64,000 nucleotides of DNA, from the NCBI GenBank assembly GCA_029204225.1, contig CM055100.1, forward strand, positions 5,033,512 through 5,097,511, given 5' to 3'. Positions 52,608-64,000 of the stretch are shown in pieces; position 1 is the stretch's first letter; each line of letters opens with the position of its first letter. A program made the translations under genes and the position numbers. The notes under the pieces were generated by a model. It had not been told where the DNA came from. It was given only the letters and a program-made list of their open reading frames with translations, and did not search any database. The DNA is from Diphasiastrum complanatum (lineage: Eukaryota > Streptophyta > Lycopodiopsida > Lycopodiales > Lycopodiaceae).

Positions 52608-54837
52608 TCACTGTTCATCAAGAATAGTAGGCAGCTGAAAACTACGATGGATATATCGTTGAAGCCCGATGAAAGATTTTAGCGCACTATGGAATGGCAT
52701 AGTGAGTTGACCTTGCAGGAGGTCTGAAAATACTTCAAGTTCCTGTAGGGATTGCTCTTTGTCAGGGATCCGGACGGATAACAGACTCTCCGTATGTTCT
52801 TCCTCTCGCAAAAACTCATATGGAAATTCATTGTATTGCCTTTGTTCCACGTTTGGGTCTGGGTAGTCTTTGGGTAATGTGGAAGCTGTCAAGTGGCTTC
52901 CATGTGGGTCAGCTGATTTAGCATTGTTTTGTTGTTGTTCTTGTTGTTGGCATTGTGCTCTAGTGAGAACTCTAACATGTTTGAATGATATATGACGTGC
53001 TGGAAGTATCCTGTTAGGTTGTTTAGGGTAGTCTTTGAAACTGTATTTGTGAACACAGTCTGGACACTCCGCATGGTATTGGTTCTTAACTTTACAATCA
53101 GCCATGAAGTGGCCTGTTTTGCCACAAATAAGACAACGGTTGCTCATTGGGCTTGTGGCAATAGCATAACCATCTTGGATGGCTAGCTGTGCTAGATTTT
53201 TCGGTGGTGTGGAATACTCATCTCGTTTGCATGAGCATGAGTTGTCGGTTGGATATTGTTGAGAACTAAGAGATGGAAGTATTGGATCGTGATGATATGA
53301 GTGATCGTAGGAGTTTTCTACAAGATGTGTTTGGGCAGATTCGCGAGGGTGTCTATGTTTTTGTGCTCCTAGATCAGGTTGCCCCCTTGGAGGTGGTCCT
53401 AAGAGTGCCAGCTATGGTTGAGGTTCATGTCTAGATGGTCTGGGCACCTCTTGTATAGGGACTTGGTTGTTTCATGATGGATAGTGCTGATTTTGATTTT
53501 GTGAAACAAACTGATGTCTAGGAGGTTGATAATGTCCCCCTGACTGGTTGTGAGGCTGGTTCCTTGGATTATAATAGCAATAGAGGGATGTATGACCCAT
53601 AAAGTCACAGATGTCACATTTGATCAATGAAGTATTTGGGACCGGTTGGTATGAAGGGCACTCATTGCCAGTGTGTGCACCTTGACAGTGAGGGCACCAT
53701 GTGTTCTCTCATCTATAGTGGATTTGGCCAGTGGGTAACTGACCTGGCATCGAACTTTGGATAGACTTACGAGTGTTTTGAAACTCTTTTGTGAGTTTCT
53801 CCATCTGTTGTTGGTGTTGTTGGTTAAGAAACTCCATCTATGTTTTCCACAACTGTTCTCGTGTTTTCTCGTTTGGTCGAGCTTCTTGAACAGCACGATG
53901 TGCTCTCCGTTCACATGGTACCATGTGTTCTCTCGTCTATGGTGGATTTGGCCAGTGGGTAACTGACCTGGCATCGAACTCTGGATAGACTTACGAGTGT
54001 TTTGACACTCTTTCGTGAGTTTCTCCATCTGTTGTTGGTGTTGCTGCTTAAGCAACTCCATCTGCATTTTCCACAACTGTTCTCGTGTTTCCTCGTTTGG
54101 TCGAGCTTCTTGGACAACACAATGTGCTCTCCATTCACGTGGCTCCTCGACATCTGATCCCTCGTCTTCTTCCCAAATGGCATCAGACATGGCTTGTTTC
54201 AATGATGTGTATTCATCATTGGAGCGAAGTTCACATTGTATCCATCGTGGGAGTCCAACGAGGAACCAAATTATGAGCATAGATTCAGTGGGTTGTTCTT
54301 GTACCTGACTTTTGAATCTTTTAAATCATTCAATGCAGTCACGTACTTTCTCATCTTTTGTCATTTTGATGTTACTTAGCTTGACAAAAGGACTTTCGAT
54401 CAAGCAAAATGGCTTGAAGCGTTTGATAAATGCTTCCTTCAAGCGTGACTAGTCTCATTTATCTTCACAATCAAGGTTAAAAAACCATTCTCGTGCTCGA
54501 TCGATCATGGTCATCGAGAAGAGCTGTACCATGGCATCTGGTGATGTCTCACCATAGACATAGCATGAGTTCTCAAAGACTTGAAGAAATCTTTGAGGAT
54601 CAGTGTAGTCGTCGTACTTAGTAAATCTAACTTGGGAGTTCGTTTTTCAGTACGCGGAACATTATTTGCAAAATCTCCGTTTAAGTGAGCTCATGCTCTG
54701 TCAAATGGGTTGGTGGATGGCTCTTGGACTTGGGATCTCATCCTAGAATATCTATTGAAGTGAGCCTGTTCGGTAGATGGAGAGACCATCTCTGGTGGAT
54801 AGTCCTCTGTGGAATTCGGATCGTAAGGACGATCCAT
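52608..54837 (-). pseudogene. Ty3 family E gag, with internal duplication
   Basis: It starts at 54837 with MDRPYDPNSTEDYPPEMVSP, matching the plus copy at 3310. The capsid region is broken by stops (54300-54720). The frame 54280-53624 holds WFLVGLPRWIQCELRSNDEY and IWEEDEGSDVEEP. A zinc knuckle CLICGKTGHFMADC follows near 53095-53140 and a second Cys pair (CPDC) near 53065. Downstream are a Gln-rich stretch and an acidic segment (FPYEFLREEEHTESLLSVRI). A 223-bp tandem duplication inside gag shifts the frame. Confidence 0.88.
53698..54143 (-). repeat. 223-bp tandem duplication within family E gag
   Basis: CCATGTGTTCTCTC begins at 53698 and again at 53921, and the two units match over their length with about a dozen differences. 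The period is not divisible by three. The left copy has diverged enough that the event is not recent. Confidence 0.88.
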
Positions 54838-55129
54838 AACAACTCTAGAGTACCTTAGGATTCGGTAAATAGGCCTCTTGGACTCTTTGGTAACTTGATG
54901 GTGTTTGTGTTTTTGATTTTTGGTTTTGTTTTGTTTTTTTGTTTTTAAAATATTAGTCAGAAACTAATAATGTGATGGTGTCCAAATGGCACAGTTGTTT
55001 TGTTTTTTGGTGTTAGAGTTTTGAAATGGAAAGAACTGTGGTATTTGGCAAACATTGAGACCTAGTCAAAGAAGAAAGTTGACTTTGTCTTGAAGTTGAT
55101 TTGGTTCAGGTTGGAAGTCAAAGCTCGTA

Positions 55130-55440
55130 GTTGAGAGTGGATAGAAATCCTCGGTTGAGAATTGATAGAAAGGTCCGGTTGAAAGTTGATAGAATAGTCC
55201 GGTTGAGATCTGAGAGAGAGCTTCGGTCGAGATTTGATAGGATGCTTTGGTTGAGATCTGAGAGCAAGCTCCGGTCGAGATTTGAGAGGATGCTTCGATC
55301 GAGATCTGAGAGCAAGCTCCGATCGAGATCTGACAGGATGCTTTGGTTGAGTTTTAATAGGAATGCCTTTGGTTGAGATTCGATAAACAGCTCCGGTCGA
55401 GATCTGAAAGGAATGCCGTCGTTTGAGTTTTCAGCAGAGG
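55130..55440 (-). repeat. Family E motif array upstream of minus-strand gag
   Basis: About ten ATCTCGACCGGAGC or ATCTCAACCGAAGC words on the minus strand at intervals of about 27 bp, located 290 bp upstream of the gag start at 54837, as 2844-3065 is upstream of 3310. Confidence 0.8.
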
Positions 55441-55450
55441 CTTTGGTCTA

Positions 55451-55545
55451 TGCAAAATCTATTGGTTTGTCATTGGAAAAATGCTAAAAGGGTGTTGAGG
55501 TACATCTTGGCCACCAAGAACTTTGGCATTGTCTTCGATACCTAC
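55451..55545 (+). pseudogene. Copia RNase H scrap
   Basis: HWKNAKRVLRYILATKNFGI reads on the plus strand, the segment that links copia RT to RNase H. It is short and ends in stops. It could be the missing right part of copia G, displaced by the nested insertions, since strand and order fit. Confidence 0.65.
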
Positions 55546-57466
55546 TGACTCATCGATTAATTGACTAGATCTGTCGTGACAAATGATCCAACATGGTGCT
55601 CTTCATTTACTAAGACGTTTGTAGCGCTAACCGATAGCTCAAATGTGTCTCTCGACACTTTGAACTGTCACCACATGCACCTACATTTCTAACATACCTA
55701 TTTTTCTGGAATTCAGTTGCCAGAATCCTATCCTCTCTTGTATTCAGTTATTATGGTTCAGGAGCGAAGTTGATTGAGGTTTGATCTTCGGTTTATCTTT
55801 GGTTGGGTTGTTTGGCTCCACAGCTCTCCTTTTGGCATTTGCAACAAGATCTTAAGGATCTACTATTGGCGATCTTTACAAAGACCCTATCATCTTCATC
55901 TATATCTACATATAGTAAGGGATTTTCTCAACTAGCCACTCTCCCTTGAGCTTCTTAATATGGTCAATACATTCCATAAGTGACTCTTCTTTCCAATTCA
56001 TTTTAATTTGAACCAATTGTAAGATTTGATTTGATAAGAACCTTATGGTTTGAAATCAAGTAATTAACTCAGCTTTGAGTACCTTTACAACATAATTCTA
56101 ATATACTTTGAGGTCAATGGACTCTCAAAAGAGAACAACTTATCGTACTTAATTTTTGAAATCATTATATTTGTATTTGCTATCTACCTTGAAATAGATT
56201 CAATAACATTATGAATACAATGCTCAAGTAAGGATGTTGGAAGTTATGACAATGTTATAGTAATCACTAGTAAAATGGATGTGTAGCTAGGATCTTGGTC
56301 ATTTATCTACTTTAAAAGTCACAGTGCCTTGAAAATATATAAATATATTGTGAATTAGACTAGCCAGAAGTAGTGGAGGAATAAGGCACAATATAAAGAG
56401 TTAGTGAATATAGTACGTTTCTTGCAACACAATTGATCCATTTTCATTAATGTCCAACAATGTCCTCAAGTACAAAGAATCACCTTGAGTTGGATTTTGT
56501 GTCAAAGGGCCCCGCCATCTCATGTGTCACATGGTGGCAATTCAAGCTTAGTCTAAGGATAGTTTCAAACTAGTAACCACTGCAATTGCCTTAGCCTCTC
56601 TCTCTCTTGTTGGCAATTTTTATGCTTTAGCAAGTTAGATAATAAGCCAAACACCACACTTCTTTTAGTCTTCTTTGATTTGTGCACGGTTTAATCCTTG
56701 CCACATTGTTGGTCCCTTTTTCTCGAGCTGCGTTTGACACCTTAACTTGTGAAGAGATGGTCCCTAGGCAGAAAAAGGACCAAAAGTGCTAAGCACACAT
56801 CATGAGCCACATGGTGGCTTATAGGCCTCCATTTTGAGGGCCTACACTTTGAATAAAGGACTTTTGAAGCACCCTGCACCCTAAAAAAAAAAGAGAAAAG
56901 AGAGGAGATTCGAAAAGTGAGCAAAACTGAACTAAATAATGAAAAAGTATACGTTAGAAAAGGAGGAGGAGATGCGGCAGGAGGCAGTAGGGAGAGCAGT
57001 TTTCTGATTCATTGCGAGGATAGCTGATGATCTATATGGGTTTTATTGTCATTTCAGATCTGAGTTTGATTCAGATCAAAAACAAGGCTTTCATGGCGTT
57101 CTGTAGAGCAGTCAGGAGTTAAATAGGCGTTGCAGAGGCAGGGCAGGAGTTGATTAAAGCAACAGTTGAGATCTGTTGCAAAAATTTGATGGGAGTTGGG
57201 TGCGTTGATGCTCGTGATTAGGAGCATTAGATCCAAAGATGATGAAGCGTTAAAAAGGTTAACGAAGCTTATTGATAGTGGGTTCATGAAACGTTGCAAG
57301 ATAGGTAGGGATAGAGTTGGTTTGTGGGCACTGAGACCTGTAACTGTGAAAATGACGAAGAAATAGACGGTGCTGAAGTTTACATTAGACGGAGTTGCTT
57401 TCTAAAGAGGGCTGTATCTTGGGGATTTATACAGAGAGCTTTGGGTTCTTTTTCTTTGTTTTTGAT
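55546..57466. other. Unassigned DNA and upstream region of the host gene at 57467
   Basis: No coding region recognised. The left part is AT-rich. A purine-rich stretch (AGGAGGAGGAGATGCGGCAGG near 56960) and the 57000-57460 interval would include promoter and 5' untranslated DNA of the next gene, but no TATA box can be assigned with confidence. Confidence 0.4.
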
Positions 57467-60400
57467 ATGGATCCACAATCTATCGTTCAAATGGCTTCCA
57501 GACTGCAGAAAGCGATCAAGCAGTCTTCCGATGAAGCTATGGAAGGCTTGATATTGGAACCCTTGAAGGATTCTGAGGGTCCATCACTGCCGACCCTGGC
57601 AGATGTGATGAGCAGCAGAGCATCCGGCATGTATGTATGTGAAAAGTGCAAAGCCCATTTGATAAGAGGCCCAGAATCACGTATCTGCATCGCTTGCGGG
57701 GCTCCGCAAAAACCAACGGAGCGTAGATCATACTTTTCTTTGAGAAACTCGGTCACATTTGAACGTTTTATAGAATCTCTTCAGCCTCCGGGTCTGGTAT
57801 GGCTTCCCCTGCCTCTGTTTTATTGCTTTCCCTTTCTCTCTCCTATGCTTTCTTTTTTTTGGCTATCTCTTTTTTCTGTTGTGAGTCATTGCACAAGATT
57901 TACAACATTTCTCTACTTTCACAATTTTACTCTACCCCTTTTGTCATCATGAGAGTTATGAGCAGATTTATAAGGCCTAGATTGGATTGAAAACTCTTAT
58001 TTAACCATATAATCAAGTAGAAACCCAATCTTAGCAACAACCAGCAGCCTTGTTGGCAGAATTGCGCTTGAATTGGAGCAAGGGACCTGCGTGATTTCAC
58101 AATGGAATTGATGAGATTTTGTTGGAAACTTCTCTTCTCGTTCAAGTCATTGTTTTAATTTCTTGGGCAAGTATGCTTGCAAGTGCTTACAAAACATGAG
58201 TGCTTTTCTGCTGTAATATTCAGAACATTGTTGAAATGTTTTGCCTTGAAATGTTTTTTTTGACATAGTTTGAGGGATTATTCAATGGCGGTGTTAACCG
58301 AGTCCTGTCGAGTTTCAAATAGTATCCTGATTGCCTTGAGCGGTGAAAAGCTACAACTTAGAATATAATCATAACAAAGCAAGTTAGTTGTTACAGCCTT
58401 AGGGGCCTGCCCTACTTACAAGTTAGCTAACTGCCAGTTATGTTAGTGCTAACTTGTGCCAGTTAACTAATTGTCATTTTTGCTGGCTTACCTACAGTTA
58501 TCTGCCTCAGTTACGTTTTCTGTGACTGAGGTGCTGCCCCACTTGCAACTTGGCCATTCACAAGTTGGTAACTGAGGAGCAGCTATGAAGGAGAAGAGAG
58601 GTGCAGCACAAGGAGGCAAAGATGGCAGAACAGCGGACTGTGGCAGTTGGAGGAGAAGAGAGGAAGGCAACCGGCAGACTGTGGCAATTGGATTCAACAC
58701 TAACTGAAGCACAAGTTAGGTTAAGGAAGGTGTTTCACAACAGTTAAGAAACATCACAAAATGAACTAGTTCAAGTTAGTGCTAACCGAATCTATTAGCT
58801 AACTTGTGTGAGTTAACTGTAAGTGGGGCAACAGCATTAAGTGAAAATCACTAGCTTGAAGTGGGGCAGGCCCTTTATTCCCTTACCCAAAAATTGAGAA
58901 AAGTGCAATTTGTAAAATTTTTAAATCTTCCTTGAATATATGTCTTTATAACTTGATAATCAATGGTTGTTAGAACTCTCTTTCTTAATCAAGAAGACAC
59001 CGAAAGACAATTTTTGTTCATAAATCATGCCTAACAACAATCTAGAAGCAAAGAATTCCCTTACAAAATGAATCTTTGGTAGCAAATAATTCTTTTTGGA
59101 TTGGCTTCTTACTCAGCAAATTGTGGCATTGGAATGGCTGCGTTTACTCCAAGCTCGTAGAAGTTGGCATATGGGAGACAAAAGTGCTTTCTTTGGTAAA
59201 ACTGTAAGCCAATGGAATGCCAAAAATATAAGCTACTTAGCTAATAGACTATTTGTAAGAGCTCTTGGTGAAAGAGCTTGTAATTCTTGTTACCATCAAG
59301 TACAAAATGAGAGGAGACAATGCCTATTTATGCTAACTTGCTGCCACTTAGTTGGTTTGCCCTATCAGCCCTACCAATGTGTCTGGTCCTTGCCAAATGA
59401 TTTACTAGCCATGAAGTGGACCCAATATAATGAATTGCCCCCTTGGACCCAACCCCTAGGACTTGTTGGTTGACTTGACCAGTGACTCACAGACTGCTTG
59501 TATGCCACTTGTCATAAGCATGGCTATCTTGGCAAGGAGACACGTATCTTGATAGTATAGCTGGAGAGGGAAGATTCTCAACCATTCATTCTATCTACCT
59601 AGGAGAAGGTGGATGGCAATGTGCACATATATGCCTAGCCAAGATGGAACTAGCCGGAGGTAAATGATTGCTAAAGGTGCTGGCGGCAGTATGTTGGTAG
59701 TGCTAGAGGTTGGAGCTGCTTGATTCAAAGTCTCATGCTAGGGCACAAGGGGTGGATTTGGATTGGGTCCTATAGCAGGGTGGATTGTGAGTGTGCAGAA
59801 GCTATTGGTTTTTGGATTAGTAGTATGTAATAGTTGGTATCAACACCATTTGAAATCGAGTTATCCTCTCTTGGCGAACGGGTAAAATTTTTAGGGCTTC
59901 TTGTAAATTGTCACATATTGCATGAAAACCCCTTATTTATAGGGGTTTCCAAAAATAAAAAGGTCTCGTTGCATCGGTTGCAACTAATTACGCCAACTGC
60001 GTAGTCCGTAGCTGTGTTGGCAAGGGTGCAGTTAGCTGCGTTGCCAGCTGGCAGCCAACAACACAACTAGCTTTCAGGAGCTAGCAATGCACCTCCTTGT
60101 TGGTAGCCGCCTATCATGCATGTTGTAGGGATCAACGGTTGGGAGGGGTGGTGCAACGCCACCTAGCCAACAACTAGCATACTCACTTAGAGTACGTGGC
60201 AGCCATGGTCAATGCTATTGTGGCACTCTTAAGATTGCTAGTAGGTAGCATGGAGATATGAGATGGTTGTTTGTAGAATTGCCTTCTAGTTCAGTTGTGT
60301 GCGTTTTCTTGTTGAAGCTTTGCAATTGTGTCTTCTTTCCTTTTAGTGTTCTATTCCTCTTTATCTCCTCTCTGGCTATGGATTGTAATCAATCAAATGT

Positions 60401-62788
60401 TTCATTAAAATGTCTTTCATTCGATGAAACTTCGTTTTGAAAAGTTGAGACTACATATGTAGGCCATGACTTACTTGCTATTCAACTTTCTTACAGTGAG
60501 GATCTTCTTGTTGAGCCTTTCTTATCTTAGACAGTAAGTCATTTTCAATGACTACAAATGACGTTAATCGCTTGGTTCAAGTGCGAGTCACCATACCTGC
60601 ATGTTCATCAACCATCATAAGAAAAATAATCACAAACCGGGACATCTAAGTATAAATGTTTTTCAGATGGTATAAATGCTTTTCAGATGAGAATAATTCC
60701 TTCTATAAAGACATTGCTTTAGATCAGTGATCTGTGTGCTTTTAAGATGTCTTTCTAACTGTAATACTATTAAAGATTCTAGAAGCAAAATTTGCTAGCT
60801 AACTGTCATCCTCAGAAGCATATGTTGGGTATGGACAGGGTAACAGAAGATAATTTCATTGGGCATGCATAAAATGAATATAATCTCATGAAAGTTGGCA
60901 GGGAAGCAGGAAAAAAACTTCTACTATTGGAAAAGATAGAACCTCACTTGGACAGTTAAGAGTGCATAACACAATACAAGACAGAGAAACTGCTTCTGAC
61001 ATGAAATTTTCATTATTTGAGGCAAAAGCTAAAGAAAGAATTTCTTCAGGAGATCCATTTGCTCTATTCATATTAGGATTTGAGACAAACAACTTTCAGA
61101 CAACTCTGCTATGGGTTGCAATGGTCAAGAACCTCCAACCAGGGCAGTACCTGATACACTACGTGATACAGAGCTAAATTTGCCAGTTTCTGCAGCATTA
61201 AGCATTGAAAAAACGCTGTTGCATTTTGTTCATACACAAACCTGCAAACCTACAATCTCAAAGGCACCTGAGGAACTATCAATGTCTAATGAAAGTGCAG
61301 AAACTGTTTCTGTAGCCTACAGCGATTCAATGGATTTTGAAAAAGCTGCTCTGGTGAGAACAGATATTAATAGAACCTTACAAGCATGTGATTCTGACCC
61401 GAACTCATCCTCCCCCAAAGCTAACCATGACGCTGGATGCTTTGCTGTATCAATCAGCGGAAGTATGCCAACTTGTCAGTGTGTGAAAAATCTTTCTGAT
61501 GTATTGTCCTCTGGGGGAGGACTTCATAAAAAACAGAAAGCTGATGCAGATGAGCCCATTGCTGGGTTAGCCCCAGGGAATTCTCACAGTGCACAAAGCG
61601 AAGGCACAGTTACTCTACATTGTGTTTCTCCCTTCGAGCTTTTGCAGGAAAGGAACCCACAAGAAGCCATTCTTATAGTCGCACAAAACACAATTTGGGA
61701 AGAAGAGGAGAGGCACCATCCATGCTTAGAAAGACAAGAGCTTGTTGTCAAGGAGTGGGCTGATAAAATGAGCAATGGCTTGAAGCAGGATGCACTGCAT
61801 GGTGACACATCCTCACATGGCAACCTTGCTGGTGAAATTGTGGGTGCTCATAGGACTCTGAATTCACCCTTAGCAGATGAGTCATTGGATCCTCGTGAAA
61901 TGATTAGCAGTCATAATGGACGGGTGCAAAATGATAATTTTAACAAGTTTCAGCCATGTTGGCCAAGTGAAAGTTCAGAGTTCAAGGAGGAAGGGATGAA
62001 GACACAGGCAGATACTTTGTCAAAACTTGTGGCTAATTTCCCACAGGAAGGTGGATGTAACTCAGATCCAAGCAAAGACACATCATTTTCACTAGAGTCC
62101 TTTTTGGAAGTAGATGTGATTGCATCAGCAAGTAGGATGTCGGCTGTTGAAAGCTGTTCTTCCGAGAAACAGTTAGCGAATATTATGGTAGTGCCTCATA
62201 CAGACCTATCCTGGGAGAGAGCAGATATAAAACAGGAGCGCTTTGGAGCAAAGGCTTCCAATATACCTGAGGAAGATGTTTTGAGTAGCGGAGTCATGAC
62301 TATTGCGGTTACCAATGTGGATAATCTTACTTTCAACAATATTATATCACCATCAGAAAATTCTTATCGAGCCTATTCTATGCTCGAAATCAGTGAAGCT
62401 CTTTCTCTTAAAAGTGTTGACTTGAATGATCCAATATCTTTGGGGTATCCCCTTGCTTTGACCATTTAAAGCATCCACTTTCTTTGTCTTGCAGTCTTTA
62501 CTGTTTGTTCCCTTTTTGGGATGACCATTCTCATAGTGTAACAGGAAAATGATTGCTTCAGCCACTCAAAATGATTTCCTCTTAACTATTGGCCCAGTTT
62601 TATCGTTGACTATTTTGTTTTGGTAACTCTGCTGATTGCTTGTTATATGCTTGGAGCTGGCATCTCTTTTGTGTTCAATAATATTGTTGTATCATGATCA
62701 TGCAATTTCAACCTGGAAATTTATATTTTTTTGCGGTTTTGACAGCAACCCTGATTTGAATGCTGGGACTGTTGCTCCATGGAAAAAA
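57467..62788 (+). CDS. Host gene: zinc-ribbon protein, probably DUF7815 type (exons 57467-57796, 60902-62444, 62746-62788)
   Basis: Exon 1 encodes 110 residues from MDPQSIVQMASRLQKAI. A four-Cys ribbon (CEKC then CIAC, C58, C61, C74, C77) is followed by FERFIESLQPPG; this layout resembles the plant-specific DUF7815 N-terminus, from memory and untested. The donor is CTG then GTATGG, phase 0. Exon 2 starts after TTGGCAG at 60902 in the same phase (GSRKKTSTIGKDRTSLGQLR), and its main part (61084-62444) is a long polar Ser/Glu-rich region typical of disordered protein (e.g. LQERNPQEAILIVAQNTIWE). The two parts of exon 2 are in different frames that overlap at 61084-61175, so a base change, assembly error or unseen intron lies there. 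A donor at 62445 and acceptor at 62745 join in phase to exon 3 (NPDLNAGTVAPWKK). More exons probably follow. The start was chosen as the Met opening the conserved part; an upstream in-frame ATG (57395) precedes Phe-rich residues unlike protein. Confidence 0.68.
57797..60901 (+). other. First intron of the host gene, about 3.1 kb
   Basis: It begins GTATGG and ends TTGGCAG. It contains the MITE at 58402-58874 and, from about 59090 to 60250, old repetitive-looking DNA with no recognised terminus (for example the GCTAGC/GTTGGC-rich 59990-60180). A frame over 59096-59473 has no domain and I leave it out. Confidence 0.55.
58402..58874. mobile_element. Tourist-like MITE (PIF/Harbinger type)
   Basis: This 473-bp element has terminal inverted repeats GGGGCCTGCCCTACTT and, at the other end read inward, AGGGCCTGCCCCACTT (two differences). 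TTA flanks both ends (58399-58401 and 58875-58877), the 3-bp duplication typical of PIF/Harbinger. Subterminal AAGTTAGC/GTTAACT words recur in both orientations. No ORF. It lies in the first intron of the host gene and would need a transposase in trans. Confidence 0.85.
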
Positions 62789-64000
62789 GTAAATATCAAT
62801 TCTTTCTCCCTCATATATGACAAGGCAAGCCTGGTTATTAAGTAGTCATATTTGCAAATGCATGGCGTTTCATTTATGCTTTGCTATTCCTGTGGAAAAT
62901 TAAAATTTTGTTATCCTGGACTTGAGCCAATTTTTTTTTTTCAGTATATATTTTTACTTAACTGAGTCTCAGCTCCAATTTCTGAAGATGGAATACATGC
63001 AGTAAATTGGGCTATAAGAGTGATAAGCTCATCTGTTTTCTTCAAATTTAATGTCTGTTTTTGCTCTAATGGAAGAGGTAAGAACTTCTGCCATACCAAC
63101 ACAGCAAAGATCGTATAAAGTTATCACTTGAGATGTAGGGTATAATCCGTGGCTGTGTTATGCAAAATGATTTTGGTTAATGATTTTGTGGGTGGACTAC
63201 AGAAATTGCATATTCTTGTTGTTATGTTTGGGTTTATCAGGAACTTAACATCCATACATTGGCTAAAGTTTACACATCTATTTAAACATGGGGATGTTTT
63301 CATCAAACATAACTGAAATGCTTTGGTACGCAGTACCAAAGCCAAATTTCCAGGTGTGGAATGCCGTTGTTTTGTTCCACACAGCTAGGATCTTGTTGTA
63401 CTGCAACTCATCAGGGTCGTGCGACCATGTCTTTGAAAAACACAGGCTTTATATTAAGTAGTGCTCTTCAAAACTGTCTTAGGCTAAAAATTTTGCAATT
63501 AATTCAAGGGAGAGATGGATTACATGAAGGCAGATGTGAAAATATAATGAACCAAAGCTGAGAATGTTATGACAACTATAATGCAATGATATTCATTTGT
63601 GTCACATCTTTTTGACGAGATGGGAAATAGAAGGAACTTAAGGGAAGAGGATAATACTTCATACTACATGGTATTCAGTTCATTGAAAAAGACTAACAAA
63701 AGCTATTTTCCACGTACATTATTATAGGCAAGAATGCCTCCGGGCTCTGAAAAGGATATCCTGCACCAAGAAATCTGAACATTGAGATCAAAAGGTTTAT
63801 GGTGGAAGTATGAACTGCAATTGACAGAATACTGCATTTTGAACTACTTTTGGGCCTCTATGGACATTGCAATTTGTGTCAACATTGTATAAAGCTAAAA
63901 AGCTACTACAATATGGAAACAAGCCTCGTATCTGGTGCAAATAAATCTATGCAAAGCTTGTTATCAAATTGTGAAACATTGAATCTATATTTTAGACAAT
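62789..64000 (+). other. Downstream part of the host gene or its flank; one candidate exon
   Basis: An open stretch at 62973-63077 (PISEDGIHAVNWAIRVISSS, then KFNVCFCSNGR) lies between an acceptor-like CTCAG and a donor-like AGAG-GTAAG. Its phase does not match exon 3, so it is only a candidate. The rest, including 63361-63561, shows no recognisable coding or repeat structure. Confidence 0.3.

Noticed and set aside
58402-58874. hAT or Mutator MITE
   Set aside because: Flanking duplication is the 3-bp TTA and the ends begin GGGCCTG, as in Tourist/PIF-Harbinger; hAT and Mutator make 8- and 9-bp duplications.
59096-59473. A gene inside the first intron of the host gene
   Set aside because: 125 residues without recognisable domain, start context or matching exons; more likely old repeat DNA.

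Overview
The window is nuclear DNA of a land plant with a large, retrotransposon-rich genome. Evidence for this is split host exons with GT/AG introns, plant-type Ty1/copia and Ty3/gypsy elements with tRNA-iMet- and tRNA-Asp-type primer sites, a Tourist-like MITE and a plant-type tRNA-bearing TRIM. I cannot name the species; a fern or gymnosperm would fit the density of old nested elements, but that is inference. Roughly four fifths of the window is mobile DNA, nearly all of it decayed.

Layout. 1-2.8 kb: unassigned DNA with a G-rich tract, a complete 378-bp TRIM (1846-2223) whose LTRs carry a tRNA-like Pol III promoter, and the last two exons of a plus-strand host gene (2415-2795). 2.84-11 kb: pieces of Ty3 family E (motif array, gag 5' part, an LTR, a second motif array, an accessory ORF) and an inverted second copy of the accessory ORF. 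11-13 kb: LTR and gag of a copia element (F). 13.2-14.6 kb: integrase and protease-side fragment of family E, minus strand. 14.6-40.6 kb: three head-to-tail copies of a Ty3 element (family A: A1, A2, A3) that share single LTRs. A2 is split by an almost intact 5.3-kb non-autonomous copia-type element (B, 27933-33265, minus strand) that encodes an unfamiliar Cys-rich protein instead of pol. 40.6-41.7 kb: unassigned DNA and a two-exon host-like gene tail. 41.7-55.4 kb: inverted family E LTR and motif array, copia G (+) split by copia H (-), a rearranged fragment of element B, and a long minus-strand family E gag-protease-RT. 55.4-64 kb: mostly host DNA with a plus-strand multi-exon gene starting at 57467 (zinc-ribbon protein, probably DUF7815 type), whose first intron holds a 473-bp Tourist-like MITE.

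How the parts relate. Families A and E share one plan: LTR, leader packed with a family-specific short motif, gag-protease-RT-RNase H-integrase, a second motif-packed spacer, then an accessory ORF with a Ser/Thr/Pro-rich linker and a coiled coil, then LTR. A1 keeps gag and pol but has lost most of the accessory ORF; A2 keeps the accessory ORF but has lost gag. The TRIM and element B encode no reverse transcriptase or integrase and must have been mobilised by copia elements elsewhere. Stops in the A copies are mostly C-to-T or G-to-A changes, as expected for methylated, silenced DNA.

The most noteworthy items are the tRNA-bearing TRIM with its perfect 5-bp target duplication, element B with its duplicated Cys-rich domain and mosaic LTRs, and the paired motif arrays in the two Ty3 families.
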